Positions 1 to 8,663 are shown, numbered from the stretch's first letter. The stretch: 64,000 bases of DNA from DATAYA01 sp963754235 (GCA_963754235.1 CAVWFK010000010.1:29371-93370); one strand, 5' to 3'. The notes: generated by a model from the sequence alone, not told the origin. Numbers and translations: made by a program.

Positions 1-1716
1 GTTGACGGCGCGGCGATTGGCGGTGAGCAGGTTGGTGCCGTCCTCGCTGCCGAGCAGGGAGGCGAGCGCGTCGGCGAGCGCGAGCAGACGGACGATGTCG
101 TCATCGTCGCTGGCCGCGAACACGGCGGCAAGCACGTCATGCCGGGCGCCCTCCGCGCGAAGCTGGACTCGCAGCCGATCGACGATGAAGCCCAGCACTT
201 CATCTCCGTTCGCAGCCCCCGCCGCTTCGAGCAGCGAGACCAATCGAACACGCAACCCGTTCTCGCGCAGCAGGCGGATGACGCCGAGTGCCGCACGGCG
301 CAGCGCATAAGGGTCGCCCGAGCCGGTCGGCTTTTCGCCGATCGAGAAAAACGTTGCAAGCTGGTCGAGCTTGTCGGCGAGTGCCACAGCGATCCCGACC
401 GGCTCGGACGGCACGGTGTCGGTTGGCCCACGTGGCGCATAGTGGTCGCGGACGGCATCGGCCGCCCGCGGATCCTCGCCGTCGTGCAGGGCGTAGTACC
501 GCCCGATGACTCCCTGCAATTCGGGAAACTCGCCAACCATGCCGCTGGTCAGGTCGGCCTTCGCGAGCAGTGCTGCCCGTGCCGCAAGCTCGGGATCGGC
601 GCCCACTTCCGGCGCGGTCAGTCGCGAAAGCCGCACCAGCCGACGCACCCGATCGCCCTGGCTGCCGAGCTTCGCGTGGAACGTTATCCCATCCAGCGGC
701 GGCACGCGATCGAACAGCCTGATCCGCCGGTCCAGGTCCCAGAAATGCCGCGCATCGGCAAACCGCGCGCGCAGTACGCGTTCGTTGCCGGCGACGATCG
801 CGGCACCCCCGTCATCCGGCTCGATATTGGCGACGAACGCGAACGCCGGCGCCATCGCACCCGCTGCATCGCTGAGCGCGAACACGCGCTGATTGACGCG
901 CATGGAAACCTGCATCACTTCCGGCGGCAGGTCGCGAAACCCAGCGTCGATGCGGCCGAGCATCGGCACCGGCCACTCGACCAGTCCCGCGACTTCATCG
1001 AGCAGCGCGTCGTCCGGCACCACCGAAAAACCCTGCTCCGCTGCGAGCCGCGCGATCCCTTCGGCGATCACCGCGCGCCGCTCGGCGGCATCGGCGATCA
1101 CCCGGCGCGTGCGCAGCGTCTCCTGCCAGTCCTCGACCGACGCAACCGCGACCGCGCCGGGAGCGAGGAAGCGGTGCCCCTCGGTGACATTCGACGAGGC
1201 AAGCCCGTGGCCGTCATCCTCGCCCTCGCGCAGATCGAACGCCACCACCGCGTGGTCGAGCAGACAGACGATGCGGCGCAGCGGGCGCACCCAGGCGAAT
1301 TGGCTGGTGCCGCCCCAGCGCATCGATTTCGGCCACGGAAAGCGGCGCAGCAGCGTGGGCATCGCCTGCGCGATCAGGTGTGCAGCCGGGATCGCCGGTG
1401 CCGATTTCTCCAGCACCCAGAAATCGCCCTCCCGTTGCAGATCGTCGCGCGCCGCCCCGTGCTTGCGCAAAAAGCCTGCAATCGCCTGCTCGGGCGCACC
1501 CACGCGCGGGCCGCGTTCGGTGCTGCGCCGCGCGGCGACGCCGACATCGATCTCGGCCGCGAGCGCGATCCGTCGCGGGCCGGCGAAGGCGCGCAAGCTC
1601 CGCGGCGAGAGCGCCGCCGCAGCCTCGCAGAACAGGCGCGAAAGGTCCTCGGCCGCGCGTGCCTGCATCCGCGCCGGGATTTCCTCCGAGAAGAGTTCGA
1701 GAAAGAACGCCGGCAT
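1..1716 (-). CDS. glyS: Glycyl-tRNA synthetase beta subunit (3' end outside window)
   Basis: Beta subunit of the alpha2-beta2 bacterial glycyl-tRNA synthetase, which charges tRNA-Gly in the cytosol together with GlyQ. The reading frame opens with ATG at 1716 and stays open to the window edge (about 572 codons; the family is usually near 690). The start MPAFFLELFSEEIPARMQAR matches the family N-terminus, and MRWGG and WVRPLRRIV follow where expected. Its ATG lies two bases after the vapC stop, and the alpha subunit gene glyQ is about 700 bp upstream on the same strand, so all four genes are probably one transcript. The C-terminal anticodon-binding part is not in the window. Confidence 0.95.
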   Translation of the reverse strand, partial: MPAFFLELFSEEIPARMQARAAEDLSRLFCEAAAALSPRSLRAFAGPRRIALAAEIDVGVAARRSTERGPRVGAPEQAIAGFLRKHGAARDDLQREGDFWVLEKSAPAIPAAHLIAQAMPTLLRRFPWPKSMRWGGTSQFAWVRPLRRIVCLLDHAVVAFDLREGEDDGHGLASSNVTEGHRFLAPGAVAVASVEDWQETLRTRRVIADAAERRAVIAEGIARLAAEQGFSVVPDDALLDEVAGLVEWPVPMLGRIDAGFRDLPPEVMQVSMRVNQRVFALSDAAGAMAPAFAFVANIEPDDGGAAIVAGNERVLRARFADARHFWDLDRRIRLFDRVPPLDGITFHAKLGSQGDRVRRLVRLSRLTAPEVGADPELAARAALLAKADLTSGMVGEFPELQGVIGRYYALHDGEDPRAADAVRDHYAPRGPTDTVPSEPVGIAVALADKLDQLATFFSIGEKPTGSGDPYALRRAALGVIRLLRENGLRVRLVSLLEAAGAANGDEVLGFIVDRLRVQLRAEGARHDVLAAVFAASDDDDIVRLLALADALASLLGSEDGTNLLTANRRAVN

Positions 1717-1718
1717 GG

Positions 1719-2114
1719 TCAGTTCTTGAGAGCCGGCTCGATATCGGTCTGGGCGAAGTCCTGCCCCTTAAAGAGGAGCGGCTCACGGCGGAGCGCGGCA
1801 ATCGCGTAGGAAAATGTATCCCCATAGTTAAGCCGCGCGGGATGGCGACCACGTCCAAACTCCGAATAGGCGCGACGCGCGCGGTAGGCGACCTCCTCGG
1901 TGACGGAAACAATTTCCAGACGGAGCGAGTCGGCGAGGTTCTGGAACAGGTAGGAGGCCGCCGGATTGCGGCGTGCGTCCAGGATGATCGCTATCTCAAC
2001 CCAGTTCGCCGCGCTGATGCGCAGATCCGGTGCTTGCAGCATGGCATCGAGGTAAATCTGCTCGTCAGGCTCGCTGAGCAGCACCGCCAGCGGCGCCGAA
2101 GTATCAACGATCAC
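1719..2114 (-). CDS. vapC: VapC-type PIN-domain toxin ribonuclease
   Basis: 131-residue PIN-domain protein, the usual length for VapC toxins, which are Mg2+-dependent RNases held in check by a VapB partner. The acidic active-site set is visible: D4 in MIVDTSA, E40 in NWVEIA, D99 in NYGDTFSYA and D119 near LFKGQDF. Its start overlaps the stop of the upstream antitoxin gene by four bases (ATGA), so translation is coupled, and it ends two bases before glyS. The setting between glyQ and glyS is unusual. The RNA target cannot be read from sequence. Confidence 0.9.
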   Translation of the reverse strand: MIVDTSAPLAVLLSEPDEQIYLDAMLQAPDLRISAANWVEIAIILDARRNPAASYLFQNLADSLRLEIVSVTEEVAYRARRAYSEFGRGRHPARLNYGDTFSYAIAALRREPLLFKGQDFAQTDIEPALKN

Positions 2115-2374
2115 CGTGGCAGGCCGTCTTCATCGTAAAGCCAGCTATGGTCGGAACTGGGGAGCGGATGGTCCAGGTGGCTACGAATTTCCGCCGCGAT
2201 CGCGCGCACGCGCTTGCGGCGCGCCTCCAGGTCGCGTGCCCGGCGCTCCTGCTCCAATCGCTCACGCAGTGCCGCGGTCACCGCCGTCGCCAAGCTCTCG
2301 CCGGTCAGTTCGGCGAGTTCGGCTGCCAACGCGTACGCCTCGTCGCTCGTGATATTGAGCTGCATTCCCATCAC
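2111..2374 (-). CDS. vapB: VapB-type antitoxin
   Basis: 87-residue (or shorter) antitoxin with an N-terminal DNA-binding and dimerisation segment beginning MQLNITSDEAYALAAELA, then TGESLATAVTAALRERL, the pattern of the Rv0623/PSK-type VapB family. The charged C-terminal tail (DHPLPSSDHSWLYDEDGL) is the part that normally wraps the toxin. Three start codons are possible (2374, 2371, 2365); homology begins at the third. It starts 43 bp after glyQ and overlaps vapC by ATGA. The complex may autoregulate, but no operator is evident because it sits inside an operon. Confidence 0.85.
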   Translation of the reverse strand: MMGMQLNITSDEAYALAAELAELTGESLATAVTAALRERLEQERRARDLEARRKRVRAIAAEIRSHLDHPLPSSDHSWLYDEDGLPR

Positions 2375-2417
2375 CGTAGATTATTCCTGTTCGTCGGTAG
2401 AAACAACCGCCGCCCGC

Positions 2418-3275
2418 TCAGGGTTCCCCCGCCACCCAGGCCTCGCAACACCCCTTCGCCAGCGCCCGCACCCGGCCGATCGTGGCGGCGCGCTCGGTGA
2501 CGCTGATCACGCCGCGCGCGTCGAGCAGATTGAAAAGGTGACTCGCCTTGATGCACTGGTCGTAGGCGGGCAGCGCGAGTTGGCGCGCCAGCAGCGCCGC
2601 GCACTCCGTCTCGGCATCCTCGAAGTGGCGCATCAGCATTGCCGTGTCCGCGTGCTCGAAATTGTAGGCGCTGTATTCCCGCTCGGCCCGCAGGAACACG
2701 TCGCCATAGCTCACGCCGGCGCCGTTGAAATCGATCGCATAGACGTCCTCGGCTCCCTGCACGTACATCGCCAGCCGCTCCAGACCATAGGTCATCTCGA
2801 AGCTCGGGAAGGTCACGGCGATGCCGCCGACCTGCTGGAAATAGGTGAACTGACCGACCTCCATCCCATCGCACCACACTTCCCATCCCAGCCCCCAGGC
2901 GCCGAGCGTCGGGCTTTCCCAATCGTCCTCGACGAAGCGGATGTCGTGGCGGCGCGGATCGAGGCCGATCTCGGCGTAGCTCGCCAGCAGCAGCTCCTGC
3001 GCCTCCGCCGGGCTTGGCTTCATGATGACCTGGTACTGGTAGTAGTGCTGAAGCCGGTTCGGGTTCTCGCCGTAGCGGCCATCGGACGGACGGCGACTCG
3101 GCTGCACGTAGGCCGCGCGCCAGGGCTGCGGCCCGAGGGCGCGCAGCGTAGTCGCGGGATGGAAGGTGCCGGCGCCCATCTCGACGTCGTAGGGCTGCAG
3201 GATCACGCATCCCTGCCGCGCCCAATAGGCGTGCAGGCGCAGGATCAGGTCCTGAAAGCTCGGCGGCGATTGCAT
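2418..3275 (-). CDS. glyQ: Glycyl-tRNA synthetase alpha subunit
   Basis: 285-residue catalytic alpha subunit (class II synthetase core) that makes glycyl-adenylate and pairs with GlyS. Family hallmarks are visible: SFQDLILRLHAYWARQGC at the N-terminus, QPYDVEMGAGTFHPATTLR, YVQPSRRPSDGRYGENPNR and FEMTYGLERLAMYVQ. Length is normal. First gene of the glyQ-vapB-vapC-glyS run on the minus strand; msrB lies upstream, on the same strand, with 68 bp between. Nothing in the protein looks damaged. Confidence 0.97.
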   Translation of the reverse strand: MQSPPSFQDLILRLHAYWARQGCVILQPYDVEMGAGTFHPATTLRALGPQPWRAAYVQPSRRPSDGRYGENPNRLQHYYQYQVIMKPSPAEAQELLLASYAEIGLDPRRHDIRFVEDDWESPTLGAWGLGWEVWCDGMEVGQFTYFQQVGGIAVTFPSFEMTYGLERLAMYVQGAEDVYAIDFNGAGVSYGDVFLRAEREYSAYNFEHADTAMLMRHFEDAETECAALLARQLALPAYDQCIKASHLFNLLDARGVISVTERAATIGRVRALAKGCCEAWVAGEP

Positions 3276-3343
3276 GGGCGGAACTTAGCAGGGCGAGGCA
3301 ACAAGGCCAGGGGCCGCCCGTGGACCCGCGCGCTCGCCACCGC

Positions 3344-3796
3344 TCAGGTCTCGGGTTCGGCGTCGCCTTCGGGGCGGAACGCCATCGCGGTCCCGTTCAT
3401 GCAGTAGCGCTGGCCGGTGGGCTGGGGACCGTCGAGGAACAAGTGGCCGAGATGGCCGCCACAGCGCGCGCAATGCACCTCAGTGCGGGCCATGAACAGG
3501 CTGCGGTCCGCCTCCGTCGCGACCGCACCGGGCAGCGGCGCCCAGAAGCTCGGCCAGCCGGTGCCGCTCTCGAACTTCGCATCGGCGCCGAACAAGGCCT
3601 CGCCGCAGGCGGCGCAGAGAAAGGTTCCGGGCCGCTTCTCGCGGTTGAGCGGGCTGGTGCCGGCGCGCTCGGTGCCGTGGCCGCGCAGCACGCGGTACTG
3701 CTCGGGCGTCAGTAGCCGGCGCCATTCCTCATCGCTGTGCTCGACCGGGAAATGCTCCGCCGCGCGCGCCCCGCTTGTGCCGAACAGGCTTGCCAT
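3344..3796 (-). CDS. msrB: Peptide-methionine (R)-S-oxide reductase
   Basis: 150-residue MsrB that reduces methionine-R-sulfoxide in proteins. The four zinc cysteines are present as two CxxC pairs (C61/C64 and C109/C112), and the catalytic cysteine is C132 in the motif RYCMNG, with the substrate pocket GTGWPSFW upstream. No signal peptide is visible, so it is probably cytosolic. It is transcribed away from the acetate kinase gene, with 65 bp between them to hold both promoters. Confidence 0.95.
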   Translation of the reverse strand: MASLFGTSGARAAEHFPVEHSDEEWRRLLTPEQYRVLRGHGTERAGTSPLNREKRPGTFLCAACGEALFGADAKFESGTGWPSFWAPLPGAVATEADRSLFMARTEVHCARCGGHLGHLFLDGPQPTGQRYCMNGTAMAFRPEGDAEPET

Positions 3797-3861
3797 CTCT
3801 GTCCCTCCGTCGGCGTTGATGTCATCGCCGGGGGCGCCGGAATCAAGAGAAGGGGGTCGCG

Positions 3862-4956
3862 ATGGGCAGTATCGCGGTGTTCAACGCCGGCTCTTCGAGC
3901 CTGAAATGGGCGGTGTTCCAAGCGGGCGCGGACGAAGCGCCCAGCCGGCTGGCAGGCGGGACGGTCGCGACCGCCGACCCCGTATCCGCGCTGGAGAAGC
4001 TGGCCGCGCAGCCGGACGGGCCGTTCGCCGCCACGGACCTGGCCGGCTTCGGCCACCGGATCGTGCACGGCGGGCCGGACCTCGCGGCGCCGGTGCGCGT
4101 GGATGCGGCGGCGCTGGCCGCAATCGAGGCGGTCGAGCCCTTAGCGCCGCTGCACAACCCGCCGACCGTCGCCCTGTTGCGTGCGGTCGCGGCGCGGCGC
4201 CCCGACCTGCCGCAGGTCGCGTGCTTCGACACCGCCTTCCACCGCGGCCACTCGCCGATCGCCGACCGTTTCGCGATCCCCGAGGCCCTGCACCGGGAGG
4301 GGGTGCGGCGCTACGGCTTTCACGGCCTGTCCTACGAGTTCATCGCCGGGCGCCTCCCCGAAGTCGCGCCGGCGCTCGCGGACGGGAGGGTGGTGGTCGC
4401 GCATTTGGGCGCCGGCGCCTCGATGTGCGCGCTCGCGGGCGGGCGCTCGGTCGAGTGCACGATGAGCCTCACGCCGCTCGACGGACTGCCGATGGCGACA
4501 AGGCCGGGGGCGCTCGATCCCGGCGTGGTGCTGTGGCTGCTGCGGCACAAGGGCTGGAGCGCCGGTCGCATCGAGCATTTCTTGTATCACGAATGTGGGC
4601 TTGCCGGATTGTCGGGCGAGGGCGGCGACGTCCGCGCTCTGCTCGCCTCCGCGGCACCGGCGGCCAGGCTAGCGGTGGACTATTTTGTCCAGCATGTCGC
4701 AACCGCCGCGGGCGCGCTCGCTGCCGCAATGGGCGGGATCGACGGGCTGGTGTTCACCGGCGGCATCGGCGAGCACAGCGCCGCAGTGCGCGGCGGCGTG
4801 CTCGACCGGCTCGGCTGGCTTGGCTTCGCGCCGGACCCGGCGGCGAACGCGGCGGGCGGGCCGCTATTGACCAAGTCCGACAGCACGCGACCGGCTTACG
4901 CCCTCGCCACCGATGAGGAGGTGGTGATCGCGCGGCACACGCTGGCGGTGCTGTAA
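3862..4956 (+). CDS. ackA: Acetate kinase (short form)
   Basis: 364-residue ASKHA-fold kinase that interconverts acetate plus ATP and acetyl phosphate plus ADP. Family signatures are NAGSSSLKWAVF at the N-terminus, GFGHRIVHGG, FDTAFHRGHSPIADRFAIP, RRYGFHGLSYEFI, HLGAGASMCALAGG and VFTGGIGEHSAAVR near the end. It is shorter than the usual ~400 residues, without an obvious break. No phosphotransacetylase or phosphoketolase gene is adjacent, so its metabolic partner must be elsewhere. The start ATG follows GAGAAGGGGGTC, a usable ribosome site. Confidence 0.92.
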   Translation: MGSIAVFNAGSSSLKWAVFQAGADEAPSRLAGGTVATADPVSALEKLAAQPDGPFAATDLAGFGHRIVHGGPDLAAPVRVDAAALAAIEAVEPLAPLHNPPTVALLRAVAARRPDLPQVACFDTAFHRGHSPIADRFAIPEALHREGVRRYGFHGLSYEFIAGRLPEVAPALADGRVVVAHLGAGASMCALAGGRSVECTMSLTPLDGLPMATRPGALDPGVVLWLLRHKGWSAGRIEHFLYHECGLAGLSGEGGDVRALLASAAPAARLAVDYFVQHVATAAGALAAAMGGIDGLVFTGGIGEHSAAVRGGVLDRLGWLGFAPDPAANAAGGPLLTKSDSTRPAYALATDEEVVIARHTLAVL

Positions 4957-4963
4957 GCGCGTC

Positions 4964-5317
4964 CTACTGCATTGGCACGCTGATGCTGAACCCCGCGCCG
5001 GGGCGCATCCGGCTCTCCCGCTGGGCCTGCGCCGTCGAGCTGTTGACGAAGCCGTTGCCCTGCCATTGCTGGTGTTCGGTGAACAGGTTGGGGCGCAGCG
5101 AGGGGGCCGTCGCGTTGTCGCCACCCCCGCCGGACGGGGCGGCGAGGCTCATATCCGGTACCGGCGCCGGCTCGAAGCCCGGGTCGGCCGGCGGCGTGCC
5201 GGCGCTTGGCGGTGCGGCGGTCGCGAAACTGTCGCCGGTCGTAACCGGCGCGGCCGCCCCCAGCACCAGCATCAGCGGCAGCAGCGCCGCGCCCATCATC
5301 GCGTCGCGTCGCGTCAT
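4964..5317 (-). CDS. Small secreted Pro/Gly-rich protein, function unknown
   Basis: 117-residue protein with an N-terminal signal sequence (MTRRDAMMGAALLPLMLVLG, then AAAP) and a low-complexity mature part rich in Pro, Ala, Gly and Asn. A GGGGD patch is followed by NLFTEHQQWQGNGFVNSS. I recognise no domain. The ATG at 5317 overlaps the stop of the Nudix gene by four bases (ATGA), which supports this start and translational coupling. It converges on ackA with only a few bases between the two stops. Confidence 0.6.
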   Translation of the reverse strand: MTRRDAMMGAALLPLMLVLGAAAPVTTGDSFATAAPPSAGTPPADPGFEPAPVPDMSLAAPSGGGGDNATAPSLRPNLFTEHQQWQGNGFVNSSTAQAQRESRMRPGAGFSISVPMQ

Positions 5318-5877
5318 AGCACTCCTCCCACTGGTGCCAACCGGACCTCGCCGCGCGCGTCCTCGGGCGGGTTGCCGGCGGGCGCGCCGAGCGGCGCCTC
5401 TCCCGCGCGGCGCCAGGCGTCGAGCGCCCAGTGCACAGAGGGGAACGCGATCTCCGGCCACGGAATCCCGTCCCAATCGAACAGGCCCACGTCCAGGCTC
5501 TCCGGCCCGGCAGCGTAGAGCGGCGCCGCCCAGGGTCGCGCGAAGCGAGCGCGGTAGATCACCTGCACTTGGCCGATGCGGCTGATGCTGAACAGGCCGA
5601 GCACGCCATCGAGGACGATCTCGGCGCCGGCCTCCTCCATCGCTTCGCGCCGCGCCCCCTCCTCGGCGGTCTCGCCCAGTTCGAGATAGCCGGCGGGCAG
5701 GGTCCAGAAGCCGCGGCGCGGCATGATCGCGCGCCGGCAGAGCAGCACGCGGCTGCGATGGACGACTACCGAGCCGACCACCAGTTTGGGGTTCTCGTAC
5801 GCCACGTGCCCGCAATCGGGGCAGACCAGCCGCTCCCTGGTGTCGCCGTCCGGGACGTTGCGGACGAACTCCGGCAT
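5314..5877 (-). CDS. Nudix hydrolase with N-terminal zinc ribbon
   Basis: 187-residue Nudix hydrolase. The Nudix box spans GYLELGETAEEGARREAMEE and then AGA, with the glutamates expected for Mg2+ and pyrophosphate hydrolysis. An N-terminal CPDCG knuckle followed by HVAYENPKLVVG is typical of the NudC/ADP-ribose pyrophosphatase-like zinc-ribbon subgroup, though only one CxxC pair is visible. Substrate is not predictable; dinucleotides or ADP-ribose are candidates. It follows pgk by 46 bp and is coupled to the downstream secreted-protein gene. Confidence 0.88.
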   Translation of the reverse strand: MPEFVRNVPDGDTRERLVCPDCGHVAYENPKLVVGSVVVHRSRVLLCRRAIMPRRGFWTLPAGYLELGETAEEGARREAMEEAGAEIVLDGVLGLFSISRIGQVQVIYRARFARPWAAPLYAAGPESLDVGLFDWDGIPWPEIAFPSVHWALDAWRRAGEAPLGAPAGNPPEDARGEVRLAPVGGVL

Positions 5878-5923
5878 GGCCGGACCCTGCGCCCTCCGAC
5901 GCCGCGGTTCAACCGGAAACCGA

Positions 5924-7117
5924 TCAGGCGCCGAGAACCGCCACTCCTGGAAGCGTCCGCCCCTCCATCCATTCCAAGAACGCGCCCCCGGCGGTCGAGA
6001 CGTAGCTCAGCTTTTCGGCGACCCCGGCGTGGCGCAGCGCCGCCACCGTGTCGCCGCCGCCGGCGACGCTGCGCAGCCGTCCCGCCTCGGTCGCCGCCGC
6101 GACTGCCTGCGCCAGCGCCAACGTTCCGGCATCGAATGGCGGCGTCTCGAACGCGCCGAGCGGGCCGTTCCAGACCAGCGTCTTGATCTCGGCCAGGCGC
6201 CCGATGATCGCGCTCACGCTCGCCGGACCGACGTCGAGGATCATTGCGTCGTCCGGCACTGCGTCGATTGCAACGATGCGCGTCGCGACCCCCGGCGCCA
6301 GAGCGTCGGCGACGACGGCATCGACCGGCAGCATCACGGCGCAGCCGGCGGCCGCCGCGCGGTCGAGAATGGCGCGGGCCGTCGCGTGAATCTCCGCCTC
6401 CTGCAAAGAGCGGCCGACGGCAACGCCGCTTGCGGCGAGGAAGGTGTTGGCCATCGCGCCGCCGATCACCAGCGTCTCGACCCGGCCCACCAGGTTGCCG
6501 AGCAGGTCGAGCTTGGTCGAGACCTTGGCCCCGCCCACCACGGCCATCACCTGCCGCAGCGGGTTGCCCAGCGCCAATTCCAGCGCCTCCAGCTCGGCTT
6601 GCATCAGCCGCCCGGCATAGGCCGGCAGCAGCCGCGCGACCCCCTCGGTACTGGCATGGGCGCGATGGGCTGCGGAGAAGGCGTCGTGGACGAAGAGTTC
6701 GGCAAGGGCGGCGAGGGCGGCCGCGAAATCCGGATCGTTTGCCTCCTCGCCGGGATGGAACCGCGTGTTCTCCAGCACCAGCACGTCGCCATCGGCCATC
6801 CGCTCGACCGCCTGCTGGGCGGCAAGTCCGGTGCAGTCCTCGGCGAAGCGGACCCTTCGTCCCAGCGCTTCGCCAAGTGCCACCGCGACCGGCTGCAGCG
6901 ACATCGCGGGAACGTGCTTGCCCCCGGGCCGCTCGAAATGGCTGCACACGATCACCCGCGCGCCGCCGTCCGCCAGCTCGCGGATGGTGGGCACGAGACG
7001 CTCGAGGCGGGTGCGATCGGTGATCCGCCCGTCCCGCAGCGGCACGTTCAGGTCGGCGCGCACCAGCACCCGGCGCCCGCGCACTGCCAGCCCGTCGATG
7101 GTGCGGAAGCCCGCCAT
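5924..7117 (-). CDS. pgk: Phosphoglycerate kinase
   Basis: 397-residue glycolytic/Calvin-type kinase that converts 1,3-bisphosphoglycerate plus ADP to 3-phosphoglycerate plus ATP. Signatures include VRADLNVPL with the substrate Asp and Asn, SHFERPGGK, LENTRFHPGEE, VVGGAKVSTKLDLL, WNGPLGAFE and AGGGDTVAAL. The ATG at 7117 shares one base with the gap stop (TGATG), so the two are translationally coupled. SHFERPGG replaces the more usual SHLGRPKG, a mild substitution. Part of the minus-strand tkt/gap/pgk run. Confidence 0.96.
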   Translation of the reverse strand: MAGFRTIDGLAVRGRRVLVRADLNVPLRDGRITDRTRLERLVPTIRELADGGARVIVCSHFERPGGKHVPAMSLQPVAVALGEALGRRVRFAEDCTGLAAQQAVERMADGDVLVLENTRFHPGEEANDPDFAAALAALAELFVHDAFSAAHRAHASTEGVARLLPAYAGRLMQAELEALELALGNPLRQVMAVVGGAKVSTKLDLLGNLVGRVETLVIGGAMANTFLAASGVAVGRSLQEAEIHATARAILDRAAAAGCAVMLPVDAVVADALAPGVATRIVAIDAVPDDAMILDVGPASVSAIIGRLAEIKTLVWNGPLGAFETPPFDAGTLALAQAVAAATEAGRLRSVAGGGDTVAALRHAGVAEKLSYVSTAGGAFLEWMEGRTLPGVAVLGA

Positions 7118-8130
7118 CACACCCCGCCGAAGGCCGCCGCCGTGTCGGCCATGCGGTTGGAGAAGCCCCACTCGTTGTCGTACCAGCCCATCACCCGGGT
7201 CAGCGCCCCGTCCACCACCTTGGTTTGCGTCGCATCGAAGCTGCACGAGGCGGCGCAGTGGTTGAAATCGATGCTGACCAATGGCGCGTCGTTGATCTCG
7301 ATCACCCCTTTGAACGCGCCCTCGGCCGCAGCGCGCATCGCCTGATTGATCGCCTCCGCCGTGGCAGGTCGGTCGAGCACGACATCGAGCGAGACCAGCG
7401 AGACGTTGGCCGTGGGCACCCGGATCGCGGTGCCGTCGAGCTTGCCCTTGAGTTCGGGCATCACCAGCCCGACCGCGCGAGCGGCGCCGGTTGAGGTCGG
7501 GATCATCGAGATCGCGGCGGCGCGGGCGCGGTGCATATCCTTGTGCAGCGTATCGACCGTGGTCTGATCGCCGGTGTAGGAGTGGATCGTCACCATGTAG
7601 CCACGCACCACGCCGAAGCTGTCGTGGAGCACCTTGACCATTGGCACGAGGCAGTTGGTGGTGCAGGAGGCGTTGGAGATCACCGTCATCTGCGGCGTGA
7701 TGACGTTGTGGTTCACGCCATAGACAATGGTGGCATCGACGCCCTCGGCTGGGGCGGAGATCAGCACCTTGCGCGCGCCGGCCTCGATCAGCGCCTCGGC
7801 CTGAGCCTTACTGGTGAATCGGCCGGTGCATTCCATCGCGACATCGACGCCGCCGAGCGGAACACGCCGCGGCTCGCGCTCGGCGGAGACGCGGATCGGG
7901 CCGATGGTGCGGCCCTGGTGGCGGATGGTGATCGCCTCGCCCACGACTTCGACGCTGCCCGGAAACCGGCCGTGGATGCTGTCGTAGCGCAGCAGGTGGG
8001 CGTTGGCCTCGACGCTGCCGAGATCGTTGATCGCGACCGGCACGAGGTCTTCGCGCCCGCTCTCGACGATGGCGCGCAGCACCAGGCGGCCGATGCGGCC
8101 GAAGCCGTTGATGGCGACCTTGACGGGCAT
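7117..8130 (-). CDS. gap: Glyceraldehyde-3-phosphate dehydrogenase, type I
   Basis: 337-residue GAPDH that oxidises glyceraldehyde-3-phosphate with NAD+. The Rossmann start VAINGFGRIGR is at residues 5-15; D36 in AINDLGS points to NAD preference; the catalytic C156 sits in SNASCTTNC and the partner His (H183) in TIHSYTG. The ribosome site GGGAGGA lies upstream of the ATG. It overlaps pgk by one base and follows the DUF2283 gene by 34 bp, so transcription from tkt through pgk would cross the toxin-antitoxin-like pair. Confidence 0.97.
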   Translation of the reverse strand: MPVKVAINGFGRIGRLVLRAIVESGREDLVPVAINDLGSVEANAHLLRYDSIHGRFPGSVEVVGEAITIRHQGRTIGPIRVSAEREPRRVPLGGVDVAMECTGRFTSKAQAEALIEAGARKVLISAPAEGVDATIVYGVNHNVITPQMTVISNASCTTNCLVPMVKVLHDSFGVVRGYMVTIHSYTGDQTTVDTLHKDMHRARAAAISMIPTSTGAARAVGLVMPELKGKLDGTAIRVPTANVSLVSLDVVLDRPATAEAINQAMRAAAEGAFKGVIEINDAPLVSIDFNHCAASCSFDATQTKVVDGALTRVMGWYDNEWGFSNRMADTAAAFGGV

Positions 8131-8164
8131 GAGTTGGCGTCCTCCCGGAAAATCTCTTTGCCGA

Positions 8165-8359
8165 TTATTCGGCGGCGGCCTTTGCCGGGGCGCTGCGTAG
8201 CCTGACGCTCAGAACCTCCACGCCGATTGCGTTGCCGCCGATGTCAAACTCCACGAACACACCCGGCGCAACCTCTTCTGCGCCGTCGTATTCCGCGCCC
8301 TCCGGTCCGAATTTCACGTGCAGCACATCGGCTTCAGGGTCATAGCTGGACCGGATCAT
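8165..8359 (-). CDS. DUF2283 small protein, putative antitoxin
   Basis: 64-residue protein with the DUF2283 pattern: SYDPEADVLHVKF, an acidic stretch, then GVFVEFDIGGNAIGVEVLS. This family is often found next to DUF4258 proteins, and the pair is widely treated as a putative type II toxin-antitoxin module. The biological role is not proven. Its ATG overlaps the upstream DUF4258 stop by four bases (8356-8359), as expected for a co-translated pair. It lies between tkt and gap. Confidence 0.75.
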   Translation of the reverse strand: MIRSSYDPEADVLHVKFGPEGAEYDGAEEVAPGVFVEFDIGGNAIGVEVLSVRLRSAPAKAAAE

Positions 8360-8598
8360 CTCTGCGCTCCTCTGTCCCAGTGTGCCGTCACCACGAATAC
8401 ATCGGCACCGTCGGGGCGATGGACAACCCGCAAAACCCGGGATCCAAACTCGGGGATGGCTTTGAAAGAGTGGGTCAGCATGGGGTTCTTCGGGTCCGGT
8501 CTGGCGCGATCTGCGGCAGCAAGAGCGGCTTCAATATAGGCAAGGCGGATACCCCGACCGTCCATTTCGTCCGCTGTGTGCTTGCTAAGCTTGATCAC
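8356..8598 (-). CDS. DUF4258 small protein, putative RelE/BrnT-like toxin
   Basis: 80-residue protein of the DUF4258 type. It starts LSKHTADEMDGRGIRLAYIE, has an alpha-helical N-terminal half, and ends in RVLRVVHRPDGADVFVVTAHWD, which recalls the beta-sheet core of RelE-like RNases. No catalytic residues can be assigned with certainty. It is the first gene of the DUF4258-DUF2283 pair and lies 70 bp after tkt, with a palindromic repeat in the gap. The toxin role is inferred from family context only. Confidence 0.75.
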   Translation of the reverse strand: MIKLSKHTADEMDGRGIRLAYIEAALAAADRARPDPKNPMLTHSFKAIPEFGSRVLRVVHRPDGADVFVVTAHWDRGAQR

Positions 8599-8616
8599 GG
8601 CTGCCGATTCGAAAGG

Positions 8617-8663
8617 GTTCCAAGGGCCGCGCCCCTGGCGGGGTTCGGGGCAGAGCCCCGACC
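8617..8663. repeat. Extragenic palindromic repeat (double hairpin)
   Basis: Two consecutive inverted repeats: CCAAGGG-CCGCG-CCCCTGG, then GGTTCGGGGC-AGA-GCCCCGACC. The same two-hairpin design (a small AAGG stem followed by CGGGG and a second stem with an AGA or AGC loop) recurs at 31425-31467 and, as an inverted pair, at 42865-42981. It sits between tkt and the DUF4258 gene and could also act as an RNA hairpin or attenuator in the operon. Confidence 0.75.

Noticed and set aside
139..1809. Long plus-strand open frame opposite glyS
   Set aside because: It is the high-GC antisense shadow of glyS, with Arg/Ala/His-rich sequence and no recognisable domain.
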